From: Streptomyces sp. NBC_01231
GTDB taxonomy: Bacteria > Actinomycetota > Actinomycetes > Streptomycetales > Streptomycetaceae
Direction of reading: 5' to 3'
Assembly (NCBI GenBank): GCA_035999765.1
Contig: CP108521.1
Span: 10,912,001 to 10,976,000, forward strand
Length of the DNA stretch: 64,000 bases
The notes below the pieces were generated by a model that was not told the origin of the DNA, ran no database searches, and was given only the letters and a program-made list of their open reading frames with translations. Shown piece after piece: positions 52,967 through 62,373 of the stretch (positions within the stretch are counted from its first letter, which is position 1; each line of letters opens with the position of its first letter). Position numbers and translations under genes: made by a program.

Positions 52967-54241
52967 ATGTCCCACGAGAACCCGCCCGTCCTGACCGGTC
53001 CTGCTCTCTGGAGCGCCCAGGCCCACCTCCCGTCCGTCCTGGGACGCCAGTTGACCGTCGACCGCGCCGAAGGAAGCTACGTGTTCACCACGGACGGCCG
53101 CCGTCTGTTCGACGGAACCGCCGGTCTGTGGCACGCGAACGTCGGCCACGCCCGCCCCGAACTCGCCCAGGCCGCCTACGAGCAGATGCGGCGCCTGGAG
53201 ACGTACCACATCTTCGGCCGCTACCTGAACGACCGAGCCGTCGAACTCGCTGAGCGCCTGGCCCGGCTCTCGCCCATCGACGACCCCAAGGTCATCCTCA
53301 ACAGCGGCGGCTCCGATGCCATCGACGTCGCCTGCAAGCTCGCCCGCCGCCACTGGCAGCGCGAGGGACGCACCGGCAAGTCGGTGATACTCAGCCGCGA
53401 GTTCGCCTACCACGGCCTGCATGCCTACGGAACAAGCATCGCCGGCCTCGACTTCAACCGCGTCGGCTACGGCACCGAGTCCCTGGTGCCCGAGACCGCG
53501 CGCGTCTCGCCCCACGACATCGAGGCGGTCGAGCGCACGGTGCGTGACATCGGCCCGGAGAACATCGCGGCGATCGTGACCGAGCCCATCCAGGGCACCG
53601 GCGGCGTCAACCCGCCCGCCCCCGGCTATCTGGAGGGGGTGCAGCGCATCTGCCGGGAGAACGACATTCTCCTGATCGTCGACGAGGTCATCACCGGGTT
53701 CGGACGTACCGGCCACATGTTCGCCACCGAGCGGTACGGCCTGCGGCCCGACCTGATCACCTTCGCCAAGGGCGTCACGTCCGGATACGCCCCACTGGGC
53801 GGCGTACTCGTCGCGCCCCACATCTGGCAGCCGTTCTACCGCGACTCCTCCGACACCCCCGTCTTCCGCCACGGCGCCACCTATGCCGGGCACGCGACCG
53901 CCTCCGCTGTCGCCCTGCGCAACCTCGACCTCCTCGAAGAGGACAAGCTGCTGCCCCGAGTGACCGAACTGGAGCAACTGCTCACCCGCGAACTGCACGG
54001 CCTCACGGCCAGGGCAGCCGTGGTGGAGACACGTGTGGCAGGTTTCCTGGGCGGCATCACGCTCACAGACGACATCAGCGCCGAAGCGGTCACCGACGAA
54101 CTGGTCGAGCACGGTTTCATCACCCGACCGCTGCGCGGCAACACCGTGCAGATCAGCCCGCCGTTCATCACCACCGACGACGAGATCCGGCAGCTTGTGG
54201 CCGCCATCGACACCGTCCTCTCCGCCCAGGAAGCCAAGTGA
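52967..54241 (+). CDS. class-III omega-amino-acid aminotransferase
   Basis: The 424-residue PLP enzyme has the substrate region LFDGTAGLWHANVGHARPEL, NSGGSDAIDVACKLARRHWQ, FAYHGLHAYGTSIAG, the PLP Asp in LLIVDEVITGFGRTG and the Schiff-base Lys in TFAKGVTSGYAPLG (K268). It is of the GABA/beta-alanine:pyruvate type. It starts 23 bp after the broken SDR and overlaps the dehydrogenase start. It would convert an omega-amino acid to the semialdehyde used by the next gene. Confidence 0.87.
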   Translation: MSHENPPVLTGPALWSAQAHLPSVLGRQLTVDRAEGSYVFTTDGRRLFDGTAGLWHANVGHARPELAQAAYEQMRRLETYHIFGRYLNDRAVELAERLARLSPIDDPKVILNSGGSDAIDVACKLARRHWQREGRTGKSVILSREFAYHGLHAYGTSIAGLDFNRVGYGTESLVPETARVSPHDIEAVERTVRDIGPENIAAIVTEPIQGTGGVNPPAPGYLEGVQRICRENDILLIVDEVITGFGRTGHMFATERYGLRPDLITFAKGVTSGYAPLGGVLVAPHIWQPFYRDSSDTPVFRHGATYAGHATASAVALRNLDLLEEDKLLPRVTELEQLLTRELHGLTARAAVVETRVAGFLGGITLTDDISAEAVTDELVEHGFITRPLRGNTVQISPPFITTDDEIRQLVAAIDTVLSAQEAK

Positions 54242-55725
54242 CCACCATGCGCACCCTGCCCGACGCCGACCCGACCGCCCTGGCCGACTCCGACAAGGTC
54301 CTGGCCAACCTCCACCTCGCCGTACCGGGCGTGAACCGCACCTTCGACGTCCACGATCCGGCCACCGGCCACACGATCGCCCAGGCCCCCGACTTCGACG
54401 TCCAGCAGGCCCTCGACGCCGTCGCCCGCGCCGACGAGGCCGGCCGCTCCTGGGCCGCCACCACCACCCGGCACCGCGCCGACATCCTGCGCACCTGGTA
54501 CGACCTGATTCTCAGCAACGCCGAGATGATCGCCCTGCTCATCACCCGCGAGATGGGCAAGCCGCTCGCCGAGGCCCGCGGCGAAGTCACCTACGGCGCG
54601 GACTTCGTGCGCTGGTATGCCGAGGAAGCGGTACGTCCGGCCGGAAACCTCCGCGATGCTCCCACCGGCGGGGCCCGTCTGTTCACCCGGCGCGCACCGG
54701 TGGGGCTGTCGGTCCTCATCACCCCGTGGAACTTCCCCCTCGCCATGGCCACCCGCAAGATCGCCCCGGCGCTCGCCGCCGGCTGCCCCGTCGTCATCAA
54801 ACCCGCGCCCAACACCCCCCTGACCACGATCTTCGCGGTCCAACTCGCCATCGCAGCCGGCGTCCCCGAAGACCTGGTGCAGGTAGTCACCACCACGGAC
54901 GCCCCTGCTTTCAGTGCCGCGGTGCTGGCCGATGCACGGGTGCGCAAGGTGTCCTTCACCGGTTCCACCGGGGTCGGCAAGGTGCTCCTGCGCGTCGCGG
55001 CCGACAACGTACTGAAGAGCTCGATGGAACTGGGCGGCAACGCCCCACTGCTGGTCTTCGACGACGCCGACCTGGAACGGGCAGTCGACGGGGCGTTCGC
55101 CGCCAAGATGCGCAACGGCGGCCAGTCGTGCATCGCCGCCAACCGCATCTTCGTCCAGGACGGCATCGCCGACGCCTTCGTCGACGCCCTGACCGAGCGA
55201 CTGGCCGCCGTCGAGATCGGCAACGGGCTCGCCGCAGGCGTCGGCCTCGGCCCCGTCATCGACCACAGAGCCGTGGTCAGACTCACCGGCCTGGTCGAGG
55301 ACGCGACCCGCCGCGGCGCGCGCCTGCTCACCGGCGGCTCCGCTCCCAGCCACCCCGGCACGTTCTTCGAGCCGACACTCCTGGACCACGTACCGGCTGA
55401 CGCCGACCTCGCTCGCACTGAGATCTTCGGGCCCGTCGCAGCCATCCGGCGTTTCTCCCATCAGGACGAGGCCATCGCCCGCGCCAATGACACCGAACAC
55501 GGCCTGGCGGGCTACGTCTTCACCGAGAACCTCGACCGCGCCTTCAACGTGGCCGACCAACTGGCCACCGGCCTGGTCGGCATCAACCAGGGCGTCCCCT
55601 CGAACGCGGCCGCACCGTTCGGCGGGGTCAAGCAGTCCGGCCTCGGACGCGAGGGCAGCAGCGAGGGACTCGAGGAGTACGAGGAGATTCGCTATTACAA
55701 CCTCTCGTTGCGTCCGACCAGTTGA
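54238..55725 (+). CDS. gabD: succinate-semialdehyde dehydrogenase (NAD(P)+)
   Basis: The 495-residue aldehyde dehydrogenase has LITPWNFPLAMATRKIAPAL, the general base Glu in SSMELGGNAPLLVFDD (E264), the nucleophile Cys in NGGQSCIAANRIFVQ (C298) and the GVKQSGLGREGSSEGLEEY end. This set is closest to GabD-type enzymes. GTG 54238 overlaps the aminotransferase stop. With the permease and aminotransferase it makes a complete uptake, transamination and oxidation route for GABA or a near analogue. Confidence 0.85.
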   Translation: MTTMRTLPDADPTALADSDKVLANLHLAVPGVNRTFDVHDPATGHTIAQAPDFDVQQALDAVARADEAGRSWAATTTRHRADILRTWYDLILSNAEMIALLITREMGKPLAEARGEVTYGADFVRWYAEEAVRPAGNLRDAPTGGARLFTRRAPVGLSVLITPWNFPLAMATRKIAPALAAGCPVVIKPAPNTPLTTIFAVQLAIAAGVPEDLVQVVTTTDAPAFSAAVLADARVRKVSFTGSTGVGKVLLRVAADNVLKSSMELGGNAPLLVFDDADLERAVDGAFAAKMRNGGQSCIAANRIFVQDGIADAFVDALTERLAAVEIGNGLAAGVGLGPVIDHRAVVRLTGLVEDATRRGARLLTGGSAPSHPGTFFEPTLLDHVPADADLARTEIFGPVAAIRRFSHQDEAIARANDTEHGLAGYVFTENLDRAFNVADQLATGLVGINQGVPSNAAAPFGGVKQSGLGREGSSEGLEEYEEIRYYNLSLRPTS

Positions 55726-55936
55726 CAGGCCATCGTCGGCACGCCGCAACGCCCTGACGAGGCCGCCCGACAACCCATGCCGACCGACCGGCCCGCCGGG
55801 TAACCACTCCCGCCGACCCTTGTGCGAGCGCGGTTCACCGATGGGCGGGTTTCGTCCAGGGCGTGATGTGGGTGCTGCCGGACCGGAGAGCGATGACATT
55901 CGCGTCCGGCCCGGGGCCGCGTTCCGCCCGGCGGGC
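55726..55936. other. gap before the relaxase, no gene recognised
   Basis: Codon bias ends with the dehydrogenase. Open frames here are shadows with no motifs. The junction between the catabolic block and the plasmid-like block falls in this stretch. Confidence 0.4.
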
Positions 55937-56007
55937 ACCTGACAAGAAAGTTCGGCCGCTGCTCCCGCCTGGCGGGACGTGCCGCGGATCGGCCTTTTCT
56001 TGCAGGT
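55937..56007. promoter_or_regulatory. inverted repeat just upstream of the relaxase, possible oriT
   Basis: ACCTGACAAGAAA (55937-55949) pairs with TTTCTTGCAGGT (55996-56007) with a single bulge, and a smaller CCCGCC/GGCGGG pair lies inside. Relaxase genes of the TrwC family are often next to the origin they nick, so an oriT is possible; a promoter or terminator structure is the alternative. Confidence 0.4.
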
Positions 56008-56030
56008 CAGAGCAGTGTGGCGTGGTCTGC

Positions 56031-57997
56031 ATGACAGTGGATACTAAGGTCATCCGAGCCGGTCAGATGTACCGGTATACCTGCGCGAGACCGTTGTCGG
56101 TGACGGTCGGCGCCCGGCCCGCACGCCGCTGCGGGAGGCCCAGGAGCAAGCCGGTGTCCCGGCCGGGCGATGGATGGGGCGCGGCATGGCCGTGCTCGGA
56201 CTGGCGCCTGGCGAGGAAGTCACCGAGGCGCAGCTGCGCAACCTGTTCGGCGAACGCGGCCGGCACCCGTACGCGGACCGGATCGAGGCTGACCTGCTCG
56301 CCAAGGGCGCGTCGGCGAAGAAGGCGTTCAAGGCCGGCGCTCTCGGGCGGCGGGTGACGGTCACGGGCGTCGACTTCGTTTTCCGGTCGCAGCCGACGAT
56401 CTACCTGTTGTGGGCGTTGGGGGATGAGGAGACGCGGCGGGTGATCGAGGCCGCGCACGAGCGCGCGATCGAGCGGGTGCTGGAGTGGATCGAGGACGAG
56501 GTGGCGGTGATCCGGTACGGCAAGGACGGCATCTACCGGGTGCGGCCGCCCGGCGGTCTGGTCGCCGCGCGCTTCCGCCACTACGAGGCACGCTCGGGCA
56601 TGCCCTTGCTCCATGACCATCTGATTCTGTCCGTGAAGGGGCAGCGCCTGGACGGGAAGTGGGGTTCGATCCACACCTTGGCCTTGCACGAGAACACCGT
56701 GGCCGCCTCAGCGCTCTACAACGAGCTCGTGGCCGCTGAGGTCTGCGAGGCGCTGGGGCTGGCGACCGAGCCGCGCATCGTCACCGCCGAGCGTCGGCCC
56801 GTGATGGAGATTGCCGGGGTGCCGCACGAGCTGATCCGCTGGACCGCCCGGCGCAGCGACCAGATCGCCGCCTGCCTCGAGGACTTGGAGCACGAGTACG
56901 TCACCGCCGTCGACGACGACGGTGAGCTGAAGTTCCTGCCGGTGGTCTCGGAGCGGGCCCGCGCCAAGCTGAACGGGATGGCCGCCCGCAAGACCCGCCC
57001 GCCCAAGCGGAAGACCCGGCCGCTTGCGCAGCTGCGCAAGGAGTGGAAGGAGAGCGCCATTGCCACCTCCAAGGTGGCCGTCGGCATCATCAACTCCCTC
57101 CTCGAGTACGCCCGTGCCGCGGCTGCCGTGATCAGGGCCCGGGTCGCCGCCGTGGTCGACGTCGCCCTGGCGGCTGTCGATGTCGCTGCGACCGTGTTCG
57201 TGATGAACGAAGGCGGCCGCTTCCACCGCCGGCACCTGCTCGCTGAAGCCCGTCGCCACATCGCTCTCGTCCTGCGTGGCCGCCGCCGCGACCCCGGCCT
57301 GGACGACACAATCGTGGCCGCCGCCATCTCCACCCACTGCCTGGACATCAGCGAGCCGAAGACCGTGCGCGGCCTGGAGGCCGACTACCGCCTCTACACC
57401 GCCCGGTGGGCGCTGTCCGGCCTCCCCGCCCGGCGCCGCCCACCCACCCCCGCACCCGGCCCGGACTGGCAGCCCCCGGCCGATCCCGGCGAGCCGGCTG
57501 CGCCCCGGCCCCCGGGCGAGGACGCGGGGGAGTGGGAAGTACCCCGCATCCCGCCGCAGTACGAGCGAGCTGTCCTGGCCGGTGCGGTGGTGCGGGAGCA
57601 GCTGCGCACCACCACCGCCACCGCTACCGCTGTGCGGGGCCGGGCGTATGACGTCGTCGCGCACCAGCAGGCGGCGATGCCCGAGCAGCTGCTCGCGCCC
57701 GCGGCCGCCGAACCCGAGCGCGATGGCCAGGAGCCGGAGGCCGGACGCCGGGAGGCGATCGACCTGACGGCGCTGCGGGCATTGAGGGAGTCGCGCACGG
57801 ACGTGGAAGCCCTCGATCTCACGGACGAGTGGCTGCGCCACCTGCAGGACGCGTTCTCCAAGGCGGCCCGCACCCGCGCGGACCGCTATGCCGAACAGGA
57901 CGATGCCGAGGGAGCGCAGCCGGTGCGCCAGGACGACCAGCGGGCGCACCGCCCGCAGGAGCCCGGACCGCACCGCGGCCGGGAGGCCGGCCACTGA
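56031..57997 (+). pseudogene. MobF/TrwC-family relaxase, frameshifted near the start
   Basis: From ATG 56031 the frame reads MTVDTKVIRAGQMYRY, then shifts at about 56076. The next frame continues YLRETVVGDGRRPARTPLRE and AQLRNLFGERGRHPYADRIE to 57997. One extra T in CGGTATACC restores the protein (about 655 residues). The relaxase domain shows the ADRIE... VTVTGVDFVFRSQPTIYLLW block and the HxH metal pair in MPLLHDHLILSVKG. The C-terminal helicase domain of classical TrwC is absent; instead there is a helical middle and a Pro/Ala/Glu-rich tail. It would nick and carry DNA in conjugation. The second frame from ATG 56174 could make a protein without the N-terminus and its catalytic Tyr region. 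Confidence 0.75.
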
Positions 57998-58237
57998 GTG
58001 GACCCGATGCCGCGCACCCGATGCCGTGGTGCGCACCGACGACACTGGTCGGCTGTTCCCCGAGGCCAGAGATCAGTGTCGGACCCCGTTCGGGTGTACG
58101 CCCACAGGCTTCCCCCTGGGGGAACGCAATGGGCCATCTGGGGAGACGCGCTGGCCGGGCCATGCCGAACGGAGTCTGGCGTCGTTGTGGAACGACGCCA
58201 GAGAGCTGAATACGCCGAGACCGTTCGGGAGTAATGG

Positions 58238-59875
58238 GTGCGCACGCACAAGATCAGGATGGCCACGCTGTTGGTTTTGGCCGTCGGCGGTCTGACGTCC
58301 GCCAACTGCGGGATCGCTGTTGGCGATGACCCCGGCGCCGCCGCCACGGGCGGCTCCAGCACCGCCGGCGCCAACGTGTTCCAGCAGGACACCGCCCAAG
58401 AGAGCAAGCAGAACAACAACTGCTCAAATGAGAATTTTGACGTGACCCAGCAGCTGACGGACAGCAGAAGAGACGTGCGCTGTGTGACCGACGACGCGTC
58501 ATTCAATAAGCACGACCTGGTCGAGGATGGCGGGGCGCGCGCCGAGGGCGGCTCCAGCACCGGCGGCGGCGTGATCCAGCAGAACACCGCCCAGTCGGGG
58601 CGGCAGAACAACAACTGTGCCAACCCCAACTTCTCCTCCGTCTCCGCGAGTGGTGGTGGGCGGCAGGAGAGCGGGTGTGTGGACAAGGACGCCTCCCATG
58701 CCAAGCACAGCGTGGTCAAGGGCGGCGATGCGCGCGCCGAGGGCGGCTCCACCCCCGTCAACACCGTGGGTCAGCAGAACACCGCCCAGTCGGGGCGGCA
58801 GAACAACAACTGCGCCAACCCCAACAGCTCCAACGTCCCCGCGAGTGGTGGTGGGCGGCAGGAGAGCGGGTGTGTGAACAAGGACGCCTCCCATGCCAAG
58901 CACAGCGTGGTCAAGGGCGGCGATGCGCGCGCCGAGGGCGGCTCCAGCACCGTCACCCACGTGTTCCAGCAGAACACCGCCCAGTCGGGGCGGCAGAACA
59001 ACAACTGCGCCAACCCCAACAACTCCACCGTCTCCGCGAGTGGTGGTGGGCGGCAGGAGAGCGGGTGTGTGAACAAGGACGCCTCCCATGCCAAGCACAG
59101 CGTGGTCAAGGGCGGCGATGCGCGCGCCGAGGGCGGCTCCGCCGCCGGCAGCACCGTGTACCAGCAGAACACCGCCCAGTCGGGGCGGCAGAACAACAAC
59201 TGCGCCAACCCCAACCGCTCCGCCGCGGAAAGTGGTGGGCGGCAGGAGAGCGGGTGTGTGAACAAGGACGCCTCCCATGCCAAGCACAGCGTGGTCAAGG
59301 GCGGCGATGCGCGCGCCGAGGGCGGCTCCGCCGCCGGCACCGTGATCCAGCAGAACACCGCCCAGACGGGGCGGCAGAACAACAACTGCGCCAACCCCAA
59401 CACCTCCTCCGTCTTTGCGAATGGTGGTGGGCGGCAGAAGAGCGAGTGTGTGAACAAGGACGCCTCCCATGCCAAGCACAGCGTGATCAAGGGCGGCGAT
59501 GCGCGCGCCGAGGGCGGCTCCAGCACCGGCGGCAACGTGTTCCAGCAGAACACCGCCCAGACGGGGCGGCAGAACAACAACTGCGCCAACCCCAACGAAT
59601 CGACCATCGGGGTGACGGACTCGGACGCGGAGATCAGGTGCCTGACGGTCGATGAGTCCACGAACAAGGGCACCGTGGAGATCGGCGACGGTGCGGAAGC
59701 CGAGAGTGGCCGCAGTGCGCTGGATCTGTCCCAACAGAACACCGCGCAGTCGGGTCGGCAGAACAACAACTGCGGCAACCCCAACCATGTGACCCTCACG
59801 CCTACCGGCAGCCGCCATCAGGTACAGTGCACGGCCGTCGACCGGTCCACCAACATCGGCTCCGTCCACCGCTAA
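58238..59875 (+). CDS. secreted protein with eight cysteine-paired tandem repeats
   Basis: The 545-residue product has an N-terminal export signal (MRTHKIRMATLLVLAVGGLT, then SAN; cleavage near residue 22). The rest is eight repeats beginning at about residues 49, 114, 179, 244, 309, 371, 436 and 499, a period of 62-65. Each has QQNTAQxGRQNNNC, a variable strand, a second Cys 18-20 residues later, a D-x-S-x-x-K/N-H segment and a Gly-rich linker GGDARAEGGS. Cys pairs such as C127/C147 and C192/C212 suggest one disulfide per unit. Gln/Asn-rich QxGxQN cores recall curli-type beta-solenoids, but this is analogy only. GTG 58238 has GGGAG 6 nt upstream. A paralogous repeat protein follows. Confidence 0.85.
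   Translation: MRTHKIRMATLLVLAVGGLTSANCGIAVGDDPGAAATGGSSTAGANVFQQDTAQESKQNNNCSNENFDVTQQLTDSRRDVRCVTDDASFNKHDLVEDGGARAEGGSSTGGGVIQQNTAQSGRQNNNCANPNFSSVSASGGGRQESGCVDKDASHAKHSVVKGGDARAEGGSTPVNTVGQQNTAQSGRQNNNCANPNSSNVPASGGGRQESGCVNKDASHAKHSVVKGGDARAEGGSSTVTHVFQQNTAQSGRQNNNCANPNNSTVSASGGGRQESGCVNKDASHAKHSVVKGGDARAEGGSAAGSTVYQQNTAQSGRQNNNCANPNRSAAESGGRQESGCVNKDASHAKHSVVKGGDARAEGGSAAGTVIQQNTAQTGRQNNNCANPNTSSVFANGGGRQKSECVNKDASHAKHSVIKGGDARAEGGSSTGGNVFQQNTAQTGRQNNNCANPNESTIGVTDSDAEIRCLTVDESTNKGTVEIGDGAEAESGRSALDLSQQNTAQSGRQNNNCGNPNHVTLTPTGSRHQVQCTAVDRSTNIGSVHR
58382..59740 (+). repeat. 195-bp in-frame tandem repeats in the secreted protein gene
   Basis: Units start at about 58382, 58577, 58772, 58967, 59162, 59348, 59543 and 59732. 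Units 2-6 are nearly identical at DNA level, including silent sites (for example AAGGACGCCTCCCATGCC recurs unchanged), while units 1, 7 and 8 have diverged. This is a mark of recent internal duplication or gene conversion. All length changes are multiples of three. Confidence 0.85.
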
Positions 59876-60081
59876 ACGCCGCTCACCGCACCCCCAGCCG
59901 CAGCCGGCAACGGGCCCCACCCGACCACTTTCCCCGGGCGGGGCCGACTGCCTCTCTTCGCGAACCGTGACTTTTCACCCAGTGGGGCGTTGTTGATCGC
60001 GGCAAGGGCCGTCGCCGCGCGGGGAGCCACCCGGGACGGCGTTGCGGGACCCGACGGTGAGTGGTCAGGAGATCCGGACGT

Positions 60082-60930
60082 ATGAGACAGCGGGGACGGC
60101 ACGCGGCGCCGAATGCCAGGGCGCGGAAGATCCGCCGGGCGGCGGCCGTGGTGTTCGCTACCGGTGCGCTGGTCGGCGCCGGCAGCAGCAGCGCCTTCGC
60201 GGACATCCTGGAAGATGTCCCCTTGAACGGGGAGGAGAACACCGACCAGGCCGGGGCGCAGAACCTGTCCTGCGGCAACTCCGCCCGTCTGGTGCGGCTC
60301 AACGTCGCAGAGACGATGCACCGGGAACGGGTGTGCGTCGATGACGACGGCAGCACCCGCCACGACAGTGGCCATGCGGGCGGCGCCCAGGCCGTCGGGG
60401 GCACCACCCTCGGCCCTCAGATCAACACCGCCCAGACCGGCAAGCAGAACCTGACCTGCGGCAACTCCGCCGACCTGGTCACCGTCAACGTACTGGGCAC
60501 GATGAACTGGGACACCACCTGCATGGCCACCGACCACGGCAACCTCCCCCGCAGTGGCGGCCACGGCGAGTATGCGGGCGGCGCCCGCACCCTGGGCGGT
60601 ACCTCGGTCGGCCCGCAGGCCAACACCGCCCAGACCGGCAGGCAGAACCTCTACTGCGGCAACTCCTCCGACACCCTCACCGTCAACGTCGCAGGCACCA
60701 TCCGCAAGTACACCACCTGCGCCGCCATGGACCACTCCTCCCCGCACTCCGGCGACACCCACCGCGGCCGCGCTGCCGCCGACGCCGGCCAAGCCGTCGG
60801 ATTCGAGACCAACACCGCCCAGAACGGCCGCCAGAACCAGACCTGCGGCAGCCCCGGCACCGGCATCGAGATCCCCCTCGGCCAGACCGAACACAAAACC
60901 CGCTGCACCGTCCTCAACGACAACTCCTGA
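60082..60930 (+). CDS. secreted protein with four cysteine-paired repeats, paralogous to the upstream gene
   Basis: The 282-residue product has a clear signal peptide (basic start, hydrophobic AAAVVFATGALVGAGSSSA, cleavage after AFA at residue 40). Four repeats follow at about residues 53, 115, 181 and 244. The unit is NTAQTGKQNLTCGNSADLVT with a second Cys 20-21 residues later (C64/C85, C126/C147, C192/C213, C255/C275) and a Gly/Ala-rich linker GGAQAVGGTTLGPQ. It shares the NTAQxGxQNxxC[GA]N core with the protein at 58238 but is otherwise divergent. ATG 60082 has AGGAGA about 9 nt upstream. Function is unknown; surface, fibre or biofilm roles are guesses. Confidence 0.85.
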   Translation: MRQRGRHAAPNARARKIRRAAAVVFATGALVGAGSSSAFADILEDVPLNGEENTDQAGAQNLSCGNSARLVRLNVAETMHRERVCVDDDGSTRHDSGHAGGAQAVGGTTLGPQINTAQTGKQNLTCGNSADLVTVNVLGTMNWDTTCMATDHGNLPRSGGHGEYAGGARTLGGTSVGPQANTAQTGRQNLYCGNSSDTLTVNVAGTIRKYTTCAAMDHSSPHSGDTHRGRAAADAGQAVGFETNTAQNGRQNQTCGSPGTGIEIPLGQTEHKTRCTVLNDNS

Positions 60931-61023
60931 GCACCCGGTGACACCGGGCCGCCCGCCCTGTCCGGCACCCCTGGAGCCGCCCCCCGGCCTGACCTCGCTG
61001 AGGACCAAAAACACTCACACGGG

Positions 61024-61323
61024 ATGAATCGGGCCGCCAGGCCCAAACCTGGCCCCCTTCACATCTGGGGACCGTGGAAGTTCAGCGCGGACGGCCGCGA
61101 CGACACCGGCCGCACGGTCGCCGCGCAGCAATTGGCGGTTGGCGAGTGGACTCGCTACGGCCTGACCCCTACCTCTCCACCGCTGTGGTCGGCGACCACC
61201 ACGGACGCCTGGCAGGCCGACTGCGCGAACGAGCCGGTACGTCTGAGCATCACCGCCAGGTCCCAGGGCGGCGAGTGGATCGTGCCGCTGGAAGTCCCCG
61301 TCACGATCGAGGGCACCTCCTGA
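61024..61323 (+). CDS. small hypothetical protein
   Basis: The 99-residue frame from ATG 61024 reads RPKPGPLHIWGPWKFSADGR and ITARSQGGEWIVPLEVPVTI, with good codon bias to a TGA at 61323. I see no signal peptide, membrane helix or known motif. It follows the second repeat protein by 93 bp on the same strand and may belong to the same unit. Confidence 0.5.
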   Translation: MNRAARPKPGPLHIWGPWKFSADGRDDTGRTVAAQQLAVGEWTRYGLTPTSPPLWSATTTDAWQADCANEPVRLSITARSQGGEWIVPLEVPVTIEGTS

Positions 61324-61397
61324 CGAACGGCAGACATGCCGCCGGGTCCCAACCTCCCACCGGAGGTCCGGGCCCGGACGTATGACCGGCGGGCGGT

Positions 61398-61570
61398 CAG
61401 AGGTTGCGGGTGATGAACTGGTCCCACTTGTGCAGCCAGTGCCCGTGCTCGGGGCTGCCAGGGGTGGGAACGGTCTGCAGGTCCTCGGGCAGGGTGATCT
61501 CTTCCGGGGCCCACGTGCCGTCGTTGAAGTAGCAGGCCCGCCAAGCCCGCGCCCAGGCGTGCCGGTGCGG
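61398..61570 (-). pseudogene. C-terminal fragment of an unknown gene
   Basis: The minus strand reads HAWARAWRACYFNDGTWAPE, then EITLPEDLQTVPTPGSPEHG and HWLHKWDQFITRNL before a stop. Composition and bias are clearly coding, but the frame has no start; an in-frame TAG occurs near 61625. It is the tail of a gene of unknown family. Confidence 0.45.
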
Positions 61571-62127
61571 CGGAAACGTTGAGTGACGGCTGCGGGCGGT
61601 GTCAGACGCGGTGGGCCCGGAGCCCTAGCGATGCTCCTGGACGCGAAGACCGAGACCAACGACACCTTCTTTGACCTGCTTCGCTGCCTGAGCATCAAGG
61701 GCCTGGAGCGGGACCCAGCCCGACTGGGTGAACTGGCCCGATCCTTCGCCGAGCCGGCCAGCATGGGGGTCGATTGACCCAGTCGTCGACGGCCCCGTTC
61801 TCCTGCCAATGTGGTGGGGGAGCGGGGCCCGGGTGCGCCGCAGGCAGCTCGCCCGCGTCCTGCGCCGTGATGCAGCGGGTCGACGGACCCGGCTGCGGTG
61901 CGCGGGTTGGGGTAGGCAGCCGGAGGCGTACTGCCACTGCGTGATGTTGGCTGACTTCACACCCTGGGACCGGACACGGCGTTCTCGAGGAAGAGCACTT
62001 TGGCGTAAGTAAACGCCGTGGATTCGAGCTCGCGAGCGACGACGGCCTGGCCGAGAAGTAGACGAGCGATCCCCTGCCGGGCACGTCGCGGCGAGGGCCT
62101 CGGTCGTGCACAGCTTAGGGTCCCTAC
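61571..62127. other. about 550 bp without a confident gene
   Basis: A plus-strand frame at about 61631-61777 (MLLDAKTETNDTFFDLLRCL, then ERDPARLGELARSFAEPASM) could be a small gene, but the opposite frame is equally open. Nothing else has motifs. Confidence 0.35.
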
Positions 62128-62364
62128 GTGGCACACACCTTCGAAGAACTCGTGGAGAAGCAACGCGCCGCCGACCAGGCGCACGCGACCGTCCAGGCCC
62201 TACGCGACCAAGGCGACCCGCCCGCATACGAGACCGCGTGGCAGGCATGGCGCGACCTTGCCCAAGACGTGCAGGCCGCAGTCACCGAGCATGCGAAAGA
62301 GCAGGGCGCGATGCGGGCCGGCGTGGAGCTTGAGGTGAAGCAGACGGTCCGGCATAGCGAGTAG
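62128..62364 (+). CDS. small conserved-type hypothetical protein
   Basis: The 78-residue, strongly helical protein starts at GTG 62128 (MAHTFEELVEKQRAADQAHA; AWQAWRDLAQDVQAAVTEHA). It is charged, without Cys or signal, and probably cytoplasmic. Similar small proteins are frequent on Streptomyces chromosomes and plasmids, but I know no function. Confidence 0.6.
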   Translation: MAHTFEELVEKQRAADQAHATVQALRDQGDPPAYETAWQAWRDLAQDVQAAVTEHAKEQGAMRAGVELEVKQTVRHSE

Positions 62365-62373
62365 CGAGTTCAC

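Noticed and set aside
57998..58237. Search for a tRNA or attachment site at the edge of the plasmid-like block
   Set aside because: No cloverleaf or duplicated att-like sequence could be recognised here or elsewhere in the window.
58382..59740. Regular repeats considered as a CRISPR array
   Set aside because: The period is 195 bp, repeats are coding and in frame, and there are no short palindromic repeats or spacers and no cas genes.
58499..59920. Minus-strand open frame with hydrophobic repeats opposite the secreted repeat protein
   Set aside because: The repetition only mirrors the DNA repeats. The plus strand has the signal peptide, ribosome site and sensible Cys spacing.
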